DNA from: an uncultured Bacteroidota bacterium | Lineage (GTDB): Bacteria; Bacteroidota; Bacteroidia; Flavobacteriales; Flavobacteriaceae | DNA: 64,000 bases | Direction: 5' to 3' | Assembly (NCBI GenBank): GCA_902635965.1 | Contig: CACPQA010000002.1 | Location: forward strand, 62,001 to 126,000 | Shown: one piece after another, positions 62,981 through 64,000 of the stretch | Numbering within the stretch: the stretch's first letter is position 1 | How the letters are laid out: every line of letters starts with the position of its first letter | Program-made: the position numbers and the translations under genes | Notes under the pieces: model-generated | Databases searched by the model: none | Seen by the model: the letters and a program-made list of their open reading frames with translations, nothing else | Told to the model about the DNA's origin: nothing

Positions 62981-64000
62981 CTATTTGAAAAAATTAAATT
63001 TTTCAATTTCATCATATCCACCTTCAATATTGATCAATTTTAAATCGCGGCCTTTATTTATGATTGAACCTGCGATAACACTCCTATAACCACCTTTACA
63101 ATAAATATAAAATGGTGATTTTTTTTCAAGTTCACCAATATACTTGTCAATCTTATTTAAAGGGGTGTTTTTTGCACCGGGGAAATGCCCAATCCTAAAT
63201 TCATCCTCACTTCGAACGTCATAAATATTCCTTTTTTTTAAAGAATTCACTTCAGCAAAAAATTCTTTAGCACTTATAGATTTAACCTTTTTAATTTTTT
63301 CGCAACATATTGACCATTTTTCATAGCCACCATCTAAAAACCCAATAACATTATCGAAACCAACTCTTGATAACCTAGATATAGCCTCTTTTTCCTTCCC
63401 TTTTGGTGAAACTATGATGATCTTTTGTTTAATATTTCCAATTAGAGTACCCGCCCATGGTGCGAACATACCCTCTAGGCCGATAAATAAACTTCCTGGT
63501 ATATAGCCTTTAGAAAATGAACTTTTAGATCTTACATCTAAAATTAATATATCATTTTGCTTTCTTAATGAATTAAATTCGTCAATATTTATAGGATTCA
63601 GACTTTTGTTTATTATTGATGAAACATCCTCGTACCCTTTTTTATTTAGTTCTACATTTGACGGGAAATAGTTCGGAGGAGAAACAAGACCTTCAGTAAC
63701 TTCGTTTATAAATTCCTCCTTTGTCATGTCTTTACGAAGCGCATAATTTACGATTTTTTGATTTCCAAGGGAATCACTGGTTAGATCCATCATGTTTTTC
63801 CCACAAGCTGAACCTGCTCCGTGGGCAGGATATATTGTTATATTATCTGGCAAAGGCATCAATTTACTTCTAATGCTATCGAAAAGTTGGCCAGCAAGGT
63901 ATTTTTTTGTCATGTTTTTATTTCCTTGAGCTAAGTCAGGTCTTCCAACATCACCTAGGAATAGGGTATCGCCAGTAAAAACTGCAACCTCTTTGTCATT
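62981..64000 (-). CDS. MBL-fold hydrolase with two rhodanese domains (5' truncated)
   Basis: The frame is open from 62981 to the right edge: bases 63914-64000 encode …FTGDTLFLGDVGRPDLAQG, the end of a glyoxalase II/persulfide dioxygenase-like MBL domain, so the ATG at 63913 is internal. Downstream, IYPAHGAGSACGKNM continues the MBL fold, followed by two rhodanese domains. The first lacks a Cys in its active-site loop (IVSPKGKEKEA); the second has FYIYCKGGYRSVIAG with the nucleophile Cys. Such fusions handle sulfane sulfur. Visible part about 339 residues. Confidence 0.88.
   Translation of the reverse strand, partial: NDKEVAVFTGDTLFLGDVGRPDLAQGNKNMTKKYLAGQLFDSIRSKLMPLPDNITIYPAHGAGSACGKNMMDLTSDSLGNQKIVNYALRKDMTKEEFINEVTEGLVSPPNYFPSNVELNKKGYEDVSSIINKSLNPINIDEFNSLRKQNDILILDVRSKSSFSKGYIPGSLFIGLEGMFAPWAGTLIGNIKQKIIIVSPKGKEKEAISRLSRVGFDNVIGFLDGGYEKWSICCEKIKKVKSISAKEFFAEVNSLKKRNIYDVRSEDEFRIGHFPGAKNTPLNKIDKYIGELEKKSPFYIYCKGGYRSVIAGSIINKGRDLKLINIEGGYDEIEKFNFFK

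Noticed and set aside
1-64000. CRISPR arrays, insertion sequences, prophage, integrons, riboswitches
   Set aside because: I saw no regularly spaced repeats, transposases, integrases, phage genes or recognisable riboswitch cores; the gene content is housekeeping and envelope functions.

Overview
The window looks like a chromosomal segment of a marine-type flavobacterium (Bacteroidota). The DNA is very A+T-rich. The markers include gliding/type IX secretion lipoproteins (GldH, SprE/PorW), a HU-SPOR protein, a bactofilin, DUF4254, DUF4292, DUF4837, DUF6341, a bacterial GH3 protein, and a split ATP synthase operon that lacks the beta and epsilon genes. Promoters fit the Bacteroidota TTG / TAnnTTTG pattern, and Shine-Dalgarno sequences are largely absent. 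No insertion sequence, phage, CRISPR array or island was seen. Genes abut or overlap almost everywhere, which points to a streamlined genome. The species cannot be named from sequence alone.

Layout. 1-3.4 kb: a truncated fructosamine-kinase-like gene, three tandem tiny membrane proteins (one of only 48 codons), a class V aminotransferase and an outer-membrane barrel. 3.4-8.2 kb (minus): trhO, gldH, PBP1A and an LpxR-like protein. 8.3-12.1 kb: recA, plsC, trpS, HU-SPOR. 12.1-14.5 kb (minus): dut, DUF4292 lipoprotein, EnvC-like factor. 14.6-22.9 kb (minus): sprE, bactofilin, atpZ, a small membrane protein, atpB-E-F-H-A-G. 23.0-26.6 kb: ferredoxin, DUF4254, a family 9 glycosyltransferase, DUF6341, purD. 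26.7-33.1 kb (minus): an envelope operon with M23 peptidase, GH3 protein, rfbB-A-C-D and glycosyltransferase 2. 33.2-36.7 kb: tatA, pgk, DUF4837, a DNA polymerase III delta'-like protein.

36.7-48.2 kb is the most interesting part. The ybeY-mnmG-methyltransferase operon carries two identical, oppositely oriented 16-bp sites that match the ParB-binding parS consensus exactly. Both lie inside coding sequence, one on each side of mnmG. About 7 kb further on, between rnr and rpiB, is the only gene-free stretch over 300 bases: about 17% G+C by hand count, with a cluster of DnaA-box-like 9-mers. With mnmG and rnpA close by, this suggests the replication origin region, although dnaA, parA and parB are not in the window. 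Also here are gltX, an SPFH protein, glnS, folB, tRNA-Cys(GCA), rnr, rpiB, an acetyltransferase and rnpA.

48.2-64 kb: minus operons usp-sulP-MBL hydrolase-M1 peptidase-rnpA and rmuC-M20 peptidase-UPF0173 hydrolase, lepA divergent from dusB, rbfA with an ABC permease, a cation antiporter, and a truncated MBL/rhodanese gene running off the right edge.

Two global features stand out. All twelve convergent junctions have gaps of 17 bases or fewer, and six overlap stop to stop. Several start codons sit only 3-5 bases after a -7 box, which predicts leaderless mRNAs.
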